A stretch of 37,797 bases of DNA from Chelativorans sp. ZYF759 (GTDB lineage Bacteria > Pseudomonadota > Alphaproteobacteria > Rhizobiales > Rhizobiaceae): positions 468 through 38,264 of the forward strand of contig NZ_WVVV01000023.1 in the NCBI RefSeq assembly GCF_012911015.1, given 5' to 3'. This document shows positions 9,738 through 17,469 of the stretch, piece by piece (within the stretch, counting starts at the first letter, position 1; each line of letters opens with the position of its first letter). The notes below the pieces were generated by a model. The model was given only the letters and a program-made list of their open reading frames with translations, was not told the DNA's origin and did no database searches. The position numbers were made by a program, and so were the translations under genes.

Positions 9738-9763
9738 GACACAAGACATTGCTGGCGTCTAGT
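9736..9763 (+). promoter_or_regulatory. Candidate promoter for the dioxygenase/BKACE/FAA-hydrolase unit
   Basis: TTGACA at 9736-9741 is followed after 16 bases by TCTAGT at 9758-9763, which matches the -10 consensus at four of six positions. The -35 box overlaps the palindrome to its left. The gene start is at 9846, with GGGAGGAA just before it. Confidence 0.4.
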
Positions 9764-9845
9764 GCCTAGCCAGCGATCCTTGCTCCCGTACTGCGGGGCC
9801 ATGATTCGATCTGCGTAACCGAATTGCACGAGGGAGGAACTGGAA

Positions 9846-10445
9846 ATGGGCGCAACCAAGGGCACGGCTGAAAGGCCCGTCTTCCATCACGCCAATCTGA
9901 AGACGATCCGGCTTCAGGAAATGATTGACTGGTATGGAGAGGTAACGGGCTGCGAAGTCATATTCCAGTTTCCCGGCGGAGCCTGGCTGAGCAACGACGA
10001 GGCCAACCACCGGGTCGCTTTGGTTACTGCTCCCGCCCTAAGGGACGATCCTGACAAGCTGGAGCATTCCGGCATGCACCATCTGGCTTTCGAATATTCA
10101 AGCCTCGACGCACTTCTGGCGACCTATGAGCGGCTGGCCGGCGGCGGTATCACGCCTCACTTGATGCTCGACCATGGCATGACGACGTCATTCTACTACG
10201 TCGATCCCGACGGAAACAGCGTTGAGCTTCAATGCGACAATTTCGGGGATTGGCGTAAGTCGACCGAATGGATGAAGACGTCGCCCGAATTTGCCAGCAA
10301 TCCAATCGGCATGCCGGTTGATCCCCGTCAGATGGTTGCGGCCCGCAAGTCCGGCGCGAGTGTGGACGAGGTCCATCGCCGTTCGTATGCGGGCGAGTTC
10401 AAGCCTTCCGAACCGATGGACCCGCGCCTGCCGATTGATGTGTAG
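9846..10445 (+). CDS. VOC-family extradiol dioxygenase-like protein
   Basis: This 199-residue protein has two glyoxalase/bleomycin-resistance (VOC) halves. Likely metal ligands are a histidine of the FHHANLKT motif (H14 or H15), a histidine of GMHHLAFEY (H78 or H79) and E127 in DPDGNSVELQ. The H-H-E pattern is that of type I extradiol dioxygenases and related VOC enzymes. About 200 residues is shorter than classical two-domain catechol 2,3-dioxygenases (near 300), so it may be a one-module ring-cleavage enzyme or another VOC lyase/isomerase. It heads a plus-strand run with BKACE and an FAA-hydrolase protein, which fits cleavage of a ring or diketone followed by C-C hydrolysis. The substrate is unknown. 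Confidence 0.75.
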   Translation: MGATKGTAERPVFHHANLKTIRLQEMIDWYGEVTGCEVIFQFPGGAWLSNDEANHRVALVTAPALRDDPDKLEHSGMHHLAFEYSSLDALLATYERLAGGGITPHLMLDHGMTTSFYYVDPDGNSVELQCDNFGDWRKSTEWMKTSPEFASNPIGMPVDPRQMVAARKSGASVDEVHRRSYAGEFKPSEPMDPRLPIDV

Positions 10446-10507
10446 AGGTCATTTCAGCGGCTGACGCAGCTCAAGCGCGTGCGTTGGCTTATCATCCGGA
10501 ACATCAG

Positions 10508-11431
10508 ATGCCCAAAGTAATCGTCACCTGCGCGGTGACCGGCTCGATCCATACCCCGAGCATGTCGCCCTATCTTCCTGTTGAGCCTGAGCAGATTGTT
10601 GCCGATTCGGTGGCTGCGGCCGAAGCAGGTGCTGCGATCATCCACGTCCATGCGCGCGACCCCTTGACCGGTCGACCGTCGTCGCTGCCGGACCACTTTG
10701 GCTTGATCCTTCCGAAGATCAGGGAGCACACTGATGCCGTCCTCAATGTCACAACCGGTGGCGGTTTGGGCATGACGATGGATGAACGGCTGGCCGCCGC
10801 TCTTTGGGCGGCGCCGGAACTGGCCTCTATGAATATGGGCTCGCTCAATTTCAACATCTCGGGGGCCGCCGCCAGGATCACTGAATGGCGATTTGACTGG
10901 GAAAAGCCATATCTGGAGTCGACTAAAGATTTCATCCTTTCCAATACGTTCGCGCAAATTGAGCGTGGGTTGCGCGAACTCGGCGACCAAGGGGTCCGTT
11001 TCGAGTTTGAATGTTACGAAATCGGCCACCTCTACACCCTGGCGCATTTCGCTGACCGTGGCATCGCCAAGCCGCCATTCTTCGTTCAGGGCGTATTTGG
11101 CGTGCTTGGCGGGCTGCCCGCGGTGCCCGCGCATCTTGTCCACATGAAAGAGACGGCGGACCGGCTGTTCGGAAAGGACTACCTGTTTTCCGCCTTGGCT
11201 GCGGGCAAGCATCAAATGCCCATGGTGACGCTGAGCGCCATTCTCGGAGGCAATGTCCGCGTGGGTCTGGAAGACAGCCTCTATTCTGGACCCGGCACAC
11301 TCGCAAATAGCAGCGCCGAACAGGTTACCAAGATCAGGGGAATTCTGGAAAGTCTCGGGCTGGAGCTTGCAACTCCCAATGACGCACGAGCCATGCTGGC
11401 AACCAAGGGTGCTAACCAAGTGAACTTTTGA
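10508..11431 (+). CDS. Beta-keto acid cleavage enzyme (BKACE, DUF849)
   Basis: The start MPKVIVTCAVTGS at 10508 gives 307 residues; an earlier ATG at 10484 adds eight residues that do not fit the family. BKACE enzymes are zinc-dependent TIM barrels that transfer an acetyl group from a beta-keto acid to an acyl-CoA, giving acetoacetate and a new CoA ester. Probable zinc ligands are H46 and H48 in HVHARDP and E255 in RVGLEDS. The first two match the numbering in the 3-keto-5-aminohexanoate cleavage enzyme Kce. FECYEIGHLY and GGLPAVP are further family motifs. Members differ widely in substrate, so the true keto acid cannot be read from sequence alone. The gene is 62 bp after the dioxygenase-like gene. 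Confidence 0.85.
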   Translation: MPKVIVTCAVTGSIHTPSMSPYLPVEPEQIVADSVAAAEAGAAIIHVHARDPLTGRPSSLPDHFGLILPKIREHTDAVLNVTTGGGLGMTMDERLAAALWAAPELASMNMGSLNFNISGAAARITEWRFDWEKPYLESTKDFILSNTFAQIERGLRELGDQGVRFEFECYEIGHLYTLAHFADRGIAKPPFFVQGVFGVLGGLPAVPAHLVHMKETADRLFGKDYLFSALAAGKHQMPMVTLSAILGGNVRVGLEDSLYSGPGTLANSSAEQVTKIRGILESLGLELATPNDARAMLATKGANQVNF

Positions 11432-11463
11432 AGAACAACCATTTTGTGCCGGAAGGATGCGTT

Positions 11464-12336
11464 ATGAAGTTGGCCACGTTCTCTACCGATCTTCACCGCG
11501 GTGTCGGATTGATAAAGGGTGAATTGATTATCCCCTTATCAGACGCCGCCCGTGGCATACCTGCTGAAATGAAGAATTTGGTGGAGAAATGGGATGAGCT
11601 GGCCGATACGGTAAGGCGCCTCGGAGAAGAGGCAGCCAATGCGATACCTCTCAGTCAGGTCAAGCTGAACGCTCCTGTCGCACGCCCATCGAAGGTGCTC
11701 GCCATTGGCCTGAACTATGCTGATCATGTCGCAGAGAGCGGGCTGGAAACGCCAAAGCACCAGCTTTGGTTTTCCAAGCTGGTCAATTCGGTGTCCGGTC
11801 CCAGTGACGACATCGAAATTCCTGTCACCTCGTCGCAGATTGACTATGAGGTCGAGCTGGTGGCTGTGATAGGAAGGCAGGGCCGGCACATCAGTGTGGA
11901 GGAGGCGCATCGCTATGTGTTTGGATACTGCGTGGGCAATGACGTCTCAGCGCGGGACTGGCAGATGCGGACGCCACAGTGGATACTCGGAAAATCGTTC
12001 GACACCCATGGTCCATATGGCCCCTACATCACCACTGCGGAAGACCTTGGCGATCCGCATAGCCTGGGAATCCGCTCCTACGTCAATGGCGAGTTGCGGC
12101 AGAATTCCAACACGAAGCACCTGATATTCAATGTCTGGGACCAGATCTCTCACCTGAGCCAGGTGATGACGCTGGAGCCGGGTGATCTCATATTCACCGG
12201 AACTCCTGGCGGTGTAGGGGTGGCCAGGACGCCACCGGTCTTTCTCAAGCCCGGCGATGTGGTCCGCTGCGAAATCGACCAACTCGGAGCGATCGAGAAC
12301 CGCTGCGTGGACGAGAAATCTACGAGAGCGGCATAA
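11464..12336 (+). CDS. Fumarylacetoacetate hydrolase family protein
   Basis: The start at 11464 (MKLATFSTD) follows GGAAGGA at 11451-11457 and gives 290 residues; the earlier open frame from 11428 lacks family similarity. The FAA-hydrolase core is intact. Metal ligands are expected at E129 and E131 (IDYEVELVAVIG) and D160 (GNDVSARDWQ). GDLIFTGTPGGVG and the KSFDTHGPYGPYI loop are also present. The family includes acylpyruvate hydrolases, 2-keto-4-pentenoate hydratases and 5-oxopent-3-ene tricarboxylate decarboxylases, often late steps of meta-cleavage pathways. With the dioxygenase-like protein and BKACE next to it, C-C hydrolysis of a diketo acid is the most likely role. The product is unproven. 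Confidence 0.87.
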   Translation: MKLATFSTDLHRGVGLIKGELIIPLSDAARGIPAEMKNLVEKWDELADTVRRLGEEAANAIPLSQVKLNAPVARPSKVLAIGLNYADHVAESGLETPKHQLWFSKLVNSVSGPSDDIEIPVTSSQIDYEVELVAVIGRQGRHISVEEAHRYVFGYCVGNDVSARDWQMRTPQWILGKSFDTHGPYGPYITTAEDLGDPHSLGIRSYVNGELRQNSNTKHLIFNVWDQISHLSQVMTLEPGDLIFTGTPGGVGVARTPPVFLKPGDVVRCEIDQLGAIENRCVDEKSTRAA

Positions 12337-12366
12337 CCGACAACATCGGTACTCCTGCAGGAGGTG

Positions 12367-13050
12367 TCAGGCGATTTCTCGGCGCGCTGCCTCGGCCAGA
12401 GCCAGGAGATCGGCAGTAGTGCGCTCGAAATGGCTCTTGATCAATTTGCACGCGCCTTTCTTGTCGCGACTGACGACAGCCTCCATGATCGCTCTGTGCT
12501 CTTCATCGATAGTGCGCTGGCGATCATCAGGCGCGAGCGACACGGACCAATGCCGGTAGCGTTCGCTCTGCAGATAGAGGGTCGCTCGCAGTATCAGGAA
12601 GCAGTCGTTGGGGCAGGCTGAGACGATCGCCAAGTGGAATTCAGAATGGGCGTCTGACCATGCCTCGTTCAGTTTCTCGGGCCTTGACGGCTCACGCTCA
12701 GGTATACGGCTGAGCCTATGATAAGCTGCGACGATGCGGGTTTCCCATTCCACGTCCCCGTAGTCGATTGCAGCTTTCAGACAAAATTGCTCGATGGCAA
12801 CACGGCACTGTGTCAGGTCTTCCAATTCCTTTCTCGAAATGGGGGATACGGAAAAGCCCCTTTGGGGCTCAATCCGCACCATCCCCTCCGAACTCAGGCG
12901 TGACAAAGCCTCGCGTGCGGCTCCCAGGCTGACGCCATAGTTCTTGCAGACCTCGTTGATCTTGATCTTGGAAGAAGGCGGATAGCGACAGCCCAAAATG
13001 TCCTTTCGGAGCGACCGAAAGACGTGATCCGCCTGCGTCTGGTGCAACAT
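12367..13050 (-). CDS. GntR-family regulator, FadR/FCD subgroup
   Basis: This is a 227-residue protein of standard length. The N-terminal winged helix-turn-helix spans about residues 8-72 (VFRSLRKDILGCRYPPSSKI, then GVSLGAAREALSRLSSEG). The helical FCD domain follows, with metal- or ligand-binding histidines in SDAHSEFH, DEEHRAIM and KSHFERT. FCD regulators usually bind a carboxylate linked to the pathway they control and repress it when ligand-free. The gene is convergent with the FAA-hydrolase gene and divergent from the TRAP operon. The likely start has AAGGAAG in front on its strand. AT-rich related sites at 9716 and 13151 are its probable targets, including its own promoter. Confidence 0.88.
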   Translation of the reverse strand: MLHQTQADHVFRSLRKDILGCRYPPSSKIKINEVCKNYGVSLGAAREALSRLSSEGMVRIEPQRGFSVSPISRKELEDLTQCRVAIEQFCLKAAIDYGDVEWETRIVAAYHRLSRIPEREPSRPEKLNEAWSDAHSEFHLAIVSACPNDCFLILRATLYLQSERYRHWSVSLAPDDRQRTIDEEHRAIMEAVVSRDKKGACKLIKSHFERTTADLLALAEAARREIA

Positions 13051-13150
13051 TTGAGCTTCCTTGTTTGTGCCTCCTTATCACCCGCTCCGCATGGCAGAGA
13101 AGCGCTGGCGACTGATCCTGGGCATATATCCGAGAGCCGAACCGTTGACT

Positions 13151-13193
13151 AGATAAAATGTATTTTTGTTTGACTAATGCATTTTTTGACACT
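13151..13193. promoter_or_regulatory. Probable second operator with two direct repeats
   Basis: AGATAAAATGTATTTTTGTT at 13151-13170 matches the 9717-9736 palindrome at 15 of 20 positions. It overlaps a direct repeat whose copies are AATGTATTTTTGTTTGACT (13157-13175) and AATGCATTTTTTGACACT (13176-13193). The stretch is very AT-rich against its surroundings. It sits 100 bp before the regulator gene and about 110 bp before dctP, nearly the spacing of the first site to its gene. Confidence 0.5.
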
Positions 13194-13279
13194 AGCGTTC
13201 GTCATCATCGCCACGTCGGCGGCACTCGCCTAGGTTGGCCGAACGCTGTCGATCTCGACCGTGCACATAGGAGGAAAGA

Positions 13280-14353
13280 ATGCGCTTTGGGAGGAGAGTT
13301 GTCCCGTTGGCTATCATAGCCAGCTGCGTCGTGTCGGCGATGCCCGCACAGGCTGCGGAAAGGATTGGACTGACCCTGGCTACGGGTCACCCGGAAGTGT
13401 TTCCGCACGTTCGCTTCCTTAAGGAGGTGTTCGTACCGGAGGTGGATCGCCTTCTCGAAGAAGCAGGCGGCGAGTATGCCATAGACTGGCGGCAGGCCTA
13501 TGGCGGGACATTGGTGCGTACGGGCAGTGAATTGGCCGCAATCCAGCAGGGCATTCTCGACATCGCCTTCGTGCCCACACTCTTTTCCGGATCGCAACTT
13601 CCTTTGGAACAGGTGACCTATCAAGCGCCGTTCCTGTCGCCGGATGACGAAGTCATTCGCCAGGCGATGACTAATGTCCGCAGCCGCTTTACCGAATACG
13701 GCGATGCCTGGGCAACATTTGGCGCGACGGTACTTTCTGCCGGCAACATCTGTGACGACTACAACCTGATGCTGAAGGAGCCAGCGGAAAATCTGGCCGA
13801 TTTGGACGGCCGCAGGATCTACGCCCCCGGACCAACCGCAAATTGGTTAAAGGGGACCGGGGCAGTGGCGGTTGCCGGCAATATGAGTGAATATTATCAG
13901 GGCTTGCAGTCAGGAATCGCAGATGGCGTTCTGGTGCTGACATCGGCCGCTTTCCCTGGCCGCTACCATGAGGTGGCGCCGAATTTTGTTAAGGTCGGGC
14001 TTGGTGCGCAGTGGTGCAGCACAATCGCCATCAACACACAGCGTCTGGAAAGCTTGCCGGATCCGGTGCGGGACGCCATTTTGGCGGCGGCGCAGGCCTA
14101 TTCGAATGATTTAATGACCGCAGTCAACGCGTCCATGGCACAGCATCTGGAGAATATGCAGGCGGAAGGCGCAACAGTGATTGAATGGTCACAAGAGGCG
14201 AGAGCCGAATGGGCGAACGCACTCCCCAATATCGCCCAGGAATGGGCGGACGCGATGGCTGCTCAGAATCTTCCCGGCCATGAGGTTCTTCAGGCACTTC
14301 AGGAGGAAGTGGTAGCCGCTGGCGCAGAACCTTTGCGGGACTGGACGCAGTAA
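13280..14353 (+). CDS. TRAP transporter substrate-binding protein (DctP type)
   Basis: This 357-residue protein has a Sec signal peptide: RR near the start, hydrophobic VVPLAIIASCVVSA, and a likely cut after AQA at residue 26. It therefore acts in the periplasm. The mature part is a DctP fold, with GHPEVFPHVRFLKE near the start and DLDGRRIYAPGPTANW carrying the arginine region that in this family binds the substrate carboxylate. The start has a strong AGGAGG seven bases upstream. It opens a three-gene TRAP operon with both membrane subunits directly behind it. The substrate is probably the acid degraded by the neighbouring cluster; its identity is unknown. Confidence 0.9.
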   Translation: MRFGRRVVPLAIIASCVVSAMPAQAAERIGLTLATGHPEVFPHVRFLKEVFVPEVDRLLEEAGGEYAIDWRQAYGGTLVRTGSELAAIQQGILDIAFVPTLFSGSQLPLEQVTYQAPFLSPDDEVIRQAMTNVRSRFTEYGDAWATFGATVLSAGNICDDYNLMLKEPAENLADLDGRRIYAPGPTANWLKGTGAVAVAGNMSEYYQGLQSGIADGVLVLTSAAFPGRYHEVAPNFVKVGLGAQWCSTIAINTQRLESLPDPVRDAILAAAQAYSNDLMTAVNASMAQHLENMQAEGATVIEWSQEARAEWANALPNIAQEWADAMAAQNLPGHEVLQALQEEVVAAGAEPLRDWTQ

Positions 14354-14916
14354 TGCGCGAGCCTGCACAGGCACAGCAGGCCCGGCGGCGAACGCCGGGC
14401 CTGATCTTTGAATGGCTCAGCGCCCTTGGTGGACTGCTGATCGTAATGCTTATGTGCGTCATTGGTATGGATATTCTCGGCCGCGCACTGTTGAACAGGC
14501 CTCTCAGGGGTGTCGCCGAGATTGCAAGCCTCACGATCGTTGCCATTGTGTTTCTACAGCTCCCCCAGGCCATCCGGGGTGGAAGAATGCTTCGCTCAGA
14601 TGGACTGCTGATGGCCATCGGCGCGCGTGCACCACGGGCCGCCAGCTTCCTCAACGCGCTCAACGCGTTACTTCTCGCGGCCTTGCTGATCCTGATATTC
14701 ATGTTCGGCTACCAGCCCTTCCTTCAAAGCTGGCGCATCGGGGAATATATCGGCGCGCTTGGCGATTTCACGGCGCCGATCTGGCCGGTACGACTTATGA
14801 TCCTCGTCGGATGTGTTTTTGGCGCGGCTTATGCCGTGGTCATGCTGGCTGCGAGTCTGCGCGAGATCTTTCGGGCCAATGCCCGCCCACGCTCGTTCCA
14901 CGGGGGACCAACGTGA
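14353..14916 (+). CDS. TRAP transporter small permease (DctQ type)
   Basis: This 187-residue membrane protein has the four hydrophobic helices expected of DctQ: about residues 20-41, 53-74, 100-118 and 141-166. Its start overlaps the dctP stop by one base (TAATG), and its stop overlaps the GTG start of the large permease (GTGA), so all three subunits are translationally coupled. DctQ pairs with DctM in the inner membrane for sodium-driven uptake of the ligand delivered by DctP. Confidence 0.88.
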   Translation: MREPAQAQQARRRTPGLIFEWLSALGGLLIVMLMCVIGMDILGRALLNRPLRGVAEIASLTIVAIVFLQLPQAIRGGRMLRSDGLLMAIGARAPRAASFLNALNALLLAALLILIFMFGYQPFLQSWRIGEYIGALGDFTAPIWPVRLMILVGCVFGAAYAVVMLAASLREIFRANARPRSFHGGPT

Positions 14917-16220
14917 GCGGATTGATGATAGGCCTCATTTCGATCGGTGCGGTGTTTGTGCTGATCTATCTGGGTATCTATGTCGCGGTCGCTTTGGGCA
15001 TCATTTCCTTCATTGGGGTCTGGTTCATCACGGGCAGCTTTCACCTGTCGGGCAGCCTGCTCTACCTGTCGGCGGCGGACACGTTGAGAAGCTATGAGTT
15101 CGCCGTCGTGCCGCTCTTCGTCTTCATGGGATTGATCGTTTCGGTCGCCGAATTCGGGCGTGACGCATTTCAGCTTGCCGCCCGGCTCTTTCGTCGCATC
15201 GTTGGGGGACTCGGCATTGCGACCGTCATCTCCAATGCTCTCTTCGCAGCAGTCAGCGGGACCAGTATCGCCGCCGGTGCCGTATTCACCAAGATAGCTG
15301 TTCCGCAGATGCAACGACTGGGTTACAGGCCCTCCTTCGCCGTGGGCGTGGTCGCGGGAAGTTCCGTGCTTGGCATGCTTATTCCACCCAGCCTCCTGAT
15401 GATCATATATGGAATAACCACCGAACAATCGATCGGCCGCCTCTTTTTGGCAGGCATTGGGCCTGGCCTACTTCTTGCCGGCATCTATTGCGCTGGAATT
15501 GTGGCGATGGGTCTGTTCTGGCGCGGGTTCGTTGGGCGGATCGAAATCTCCGAAGCCGACCAGCAATCCTCGATCATTAGCGGTATCCTTGCGGTTGCGC
15601 CCCTTGGCGCCTTGGCAGTGGTTATGCTGGGCGGGATCTACGGCGGCATCTTTACGCCGACAGAAGCAGGAGCAGTTGCGGCCTGGGGCGCACTTGCCAT
15701 CGCGGCTCTCCACCGACGCATTTCCCTGCAGCAATTGTGGCGGGTGCTCGTCGAAACAAGCTACGTCACTGTCACGATCCTGTTCCTGGTCGTGGCCGCG
15801 AGCTTGTACGGCCGAATGCTGACCTTTGCCGGTCTTCAGCCGGCCCTGGCCGGCTTTCTGCAGGATTCGACCATCACGCCGATGACCTTTCTGCTTCTGT
15901 ACATCTGCGTACTTGTCCTGCTTGGCATGATCCTCGACGCCACGTCAATAATCTTGATCTGCGTGCCCATCGTTCTCGGTCCGGCGATGGCGTTCGGGTT
16001 CGATCCGATCCATTTCGGGATCATAACGATCCTGGCGGTTGAAATCGGGCTTCTCACGCCTCCTCTTGGTCTGGCTGCCTTTGTCGTGAAAGCATCACTT
16101 GACGACCCTAAAATTACGCTCGGGACCATCTACAGAGGATGCGCGCCATTCGTGGTCATGATGCTGCTTGCCCTGGCTCTTGTGGTCCTCTTCCCGCAAA
16201 TCGCCTTGTTCCCCCTGTGA
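14913..16220 (+). CDS. TRAP transporter large permease (DctM type)
   Basis: Starting at GTG 14913 gives 435 residues, the normal DctM length. The frame is open for another 500 bases upstream, but that part is a shadow of the small permease. GGGGGA lies five bases before the GTG. The protein is made of long hydrophobic segments from MIGLISIGAVFVLIYLGIYV onward. It has typical family loops such as ISNALFAAVSGTSIAAGAVF and VLGMLIPPSLLMIIYGI. It forms the transport channel with the small permease. It ends the catabolic cluster; beyond it lies mobile-element debris. Confidence 0.92.
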   Translation: MSGLMIGLISIGAVFVLIYLGIYVAVALGIISFIGVWFITGSFHLSGSLLYLSAADTLRSYEFAVVPLFVFMGLIVSVAEFGRDAFQLAARLFRRIVGGLGIATVISNALFAAVSGTSIAAGAVFTKIAVPQMQRLGYRPSFAVGVVAGSSVLGMLIPPSLLMIIYGITTEQSIGRLFLAGIGPGLLLAGIYCAGIVAMGLFWRGFVGRIEISEADQQSSIISGILAVAPLGALAVVMLGGIYGGIFTPTEAGAVAAWGALAIAALHRRISLQQLWRVLVETSYVTVTILFLVVAASLYGRMLTFAGLQPALAGFLQDSTITPMTFLLLYICVLVLLGMILDATSIILICVPIVLGPAMAFGFDPIHFGIITILAVEIGLLTPPLGLAAFVVKASLDDPKITLGTIYRGCAPFVVMMLLALALVVLFPQIALFPL

Positions 16221-16234
16221 ATGGGCAGATTGGC

Positions 16235-16467
16235 ATGGGAGCGGGAAAGAGGTGGGGTAAGATCCTTTTGGTAATCGAGGCTTTTTCCGGAAAGGAAGTT
16301 CACCATCGCCGGCATCCCTATTTCGGCCGGAAGGTCAATGTGCGGCGAGTAGAGCATCGGGCGACCGGGCAGTTTCTCAAGGTGGAAGGCCCGTCTGGCA
16401 TCGTCTCGATTCCTGGCTGGATGGTGGATCCTCTCATCTGCGCAGACATAAGCCCTGGCCGCCACAG
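16235..16467 (+). pseudogene. Truncated small gene, possibly DUF5372-like
   Basis: From ATG 16235 a frame reads MGAGKRWGKILLVIEAF, then HPYFGRKVNVRRVEHRATGQFLKVEGPSG and GWMVDPLICADISPG. This resembles small proteins often seen beside rhizobial transposons and recombinases; the DUF5372 name is my recollection and is uncertain. The similarity stops about where an IS3-type terminal repeat begins (16468), so the gene appears cut by the insertion. The frame runs on into the element to 16543 by chance. Confidence 0.4.
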
Positions 16468-16870
16468 TGAAGCGCCCTGGGTTTTCCGGAGGCTGTTTAG
16501 TTTGGGTCACGCGACCATGTCGGGGGTCTCTACGGCTGCATAGTATTTTGCCTCGGCCTCGGCTGGCGGGATGTGGCCGACAAGTCCGAAAAGGCGGTGA
16601 TGGTTGAACCAATCAACCCAGCGCAGGGTCGCCATCTCGACGGCCGAGACGCTTTGCCATGACCGTCGACGCCAGATGACCTCGGCCTTGTACAGGCCGT
16701 TGATGGTCTCGGCGAGAGCATTGTCGTAAGCGTCGCCGACGCTGCCGATCGAAGGCACCAGACTGGCTTTGGCGACGCGCTTTGTGTTGGCAAGGTACTG
16801 GGCGGATTCAACCCCTGTCGCTGTGATGGATCAGCCGGTCCTGGGGCCGGTATTTTCCCATGTCGAGCCT
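16468..16870 (-). mobile_element. IS3-family remnant, 3' end only
   Basis: The right terminal repeat begins TGAAGCGCCCTGGGTTTTCC at 16468, close to the TGAACCGCCC-type ends of many IS3-family elements. The transposase stop lies just inside. Only about 400 bp of an element usually 1.2-1.3 kb remain. Recognisable coding sequence fades by about 16830, and the exact break is not visible. The remnant sits at the border between the catabolic cluster and the mobile-element genes. Confidence 0.7.
16507..16828 (-). pseudogene. IS3-family transposase OrfB, truncated and frameshifted
   Basis: The minus strand encodes HHSDRG (16811-16828) and then, in another frame after a +1 shift, QYLANTKRVAKASLVPSIGS, followed by VGDAYDNALAETINGLYKAE. 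This is the end of an IS3-family DDE integrase, including the last catalytic glutamate in NALAETING. WVDWFNHHRLFGLVGHIPPA closes the protein. The N-terminal part with the first catalytic aspartate, and OrfA, are missing. It cannot encode an active transposase. Confidence 0.85.
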
Positions 16871-17006
16871 GTGACGCAAGCGCTAGGCGCCGCCTGCCGG
16901 GCCGGACTGTTGGCCAAGCTGAAGCCCCGCCTCGCGGGTCTTCCCCCGCTCGGGCGGCCATCCCTGGCGTACAGACACAGGGGGAAGAAAAAGGAAGTCG
17001 GGGTCT

Positions 17007-17279
17007 ATGCTCGTTGTGATCCGCCGATGGCTCGAACACCGACGCGCCATCCGTTTACGCTGGCAAGACGACACCCGACGGCTCGTCGCGGCTGAGGAGG
17101 CCAACGCCTATAATGAGGCGCAGCGACGTGCCGCCCGCTCATGCGTGCGCGGCCAGATACGCGAATTCCACCATTGGGCCAAGGTTTCCGCCGAAATCGC
17201 CCGCATCTCGCCTGTCGTGGAAATGGATATCGATGTGGTGACCGCGATCGTCGCCGAGGAAGAGCGACGCAGCGGATAA
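17007..17279 (+). CDS. Small charged protein of unknown function
   Basis: This 90-residue protein starts MLVVIRRWLEHRRAIRLRWQDD, with AAGGAAG a few bases upstream. It is rich in Arg, Glu and Ala, probably helical, and has no signal peptide or membrane segment. I do not recognise a family. GC-rich third positions and its place as first gene of the mobile-element region make it plausible as a real gene. Its 5' flank directly abuts the IS3 remnant. Confidence 0.55.
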   Translation: MLVVIRRWLEHRRAIRLRWQDDTRRLVAAEEANAYNEAQRRAARSCVRGQIREFHHWAKVSAEIARISPVVEMDIDVVTAIVAEEERRSG

Positions 17280-17423
17280 ATGGCGGGATGGGTGTGCCGC
17301 TTGCGCGCTGCGCCCGGCAAGGGAAGCTTCGCCGCGGCGGTTCCGTCGTTGCCGACCGGCATAACTGCCGGGTTGCCCGCCGCGCCCTTGCCCGCCTTGC
17401 TCTTCGCGGCCTCCGGTATCCAC

Positions 17424-17439
17424 CCCCGAATGATCGGGG
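17424..17439 (+). promoter_or_regulatory. Leader hairpin before the Toprim gene
   Basis: CCCCGA, a four-base ATGA loop and TCGGGG form a perfect hairpin 30 bases before the GTG start. There is no T run after it, so it is more likely a leader structure than a terminator. Confidence 0.35.
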
Positions 17440-17469
17440 AGCAGGAATCGGATTAGAGGAGCAAGGAAG

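Noticed and set aside
12352-12363. Palindrome CTCCTGCAGGAG between the convergent FAA-hydrolase and GntR genes
   Set aside because: It is a short perfect palindrome but has no loop and no T run, so I cannot call it a terminator or operator.
14412-14912. N-terminal extension of the large TRAP permease frame
   Set aside because: It is a shadow of the small permease gene; GTG 14913 with GGGGGA gives the normal DctM length.
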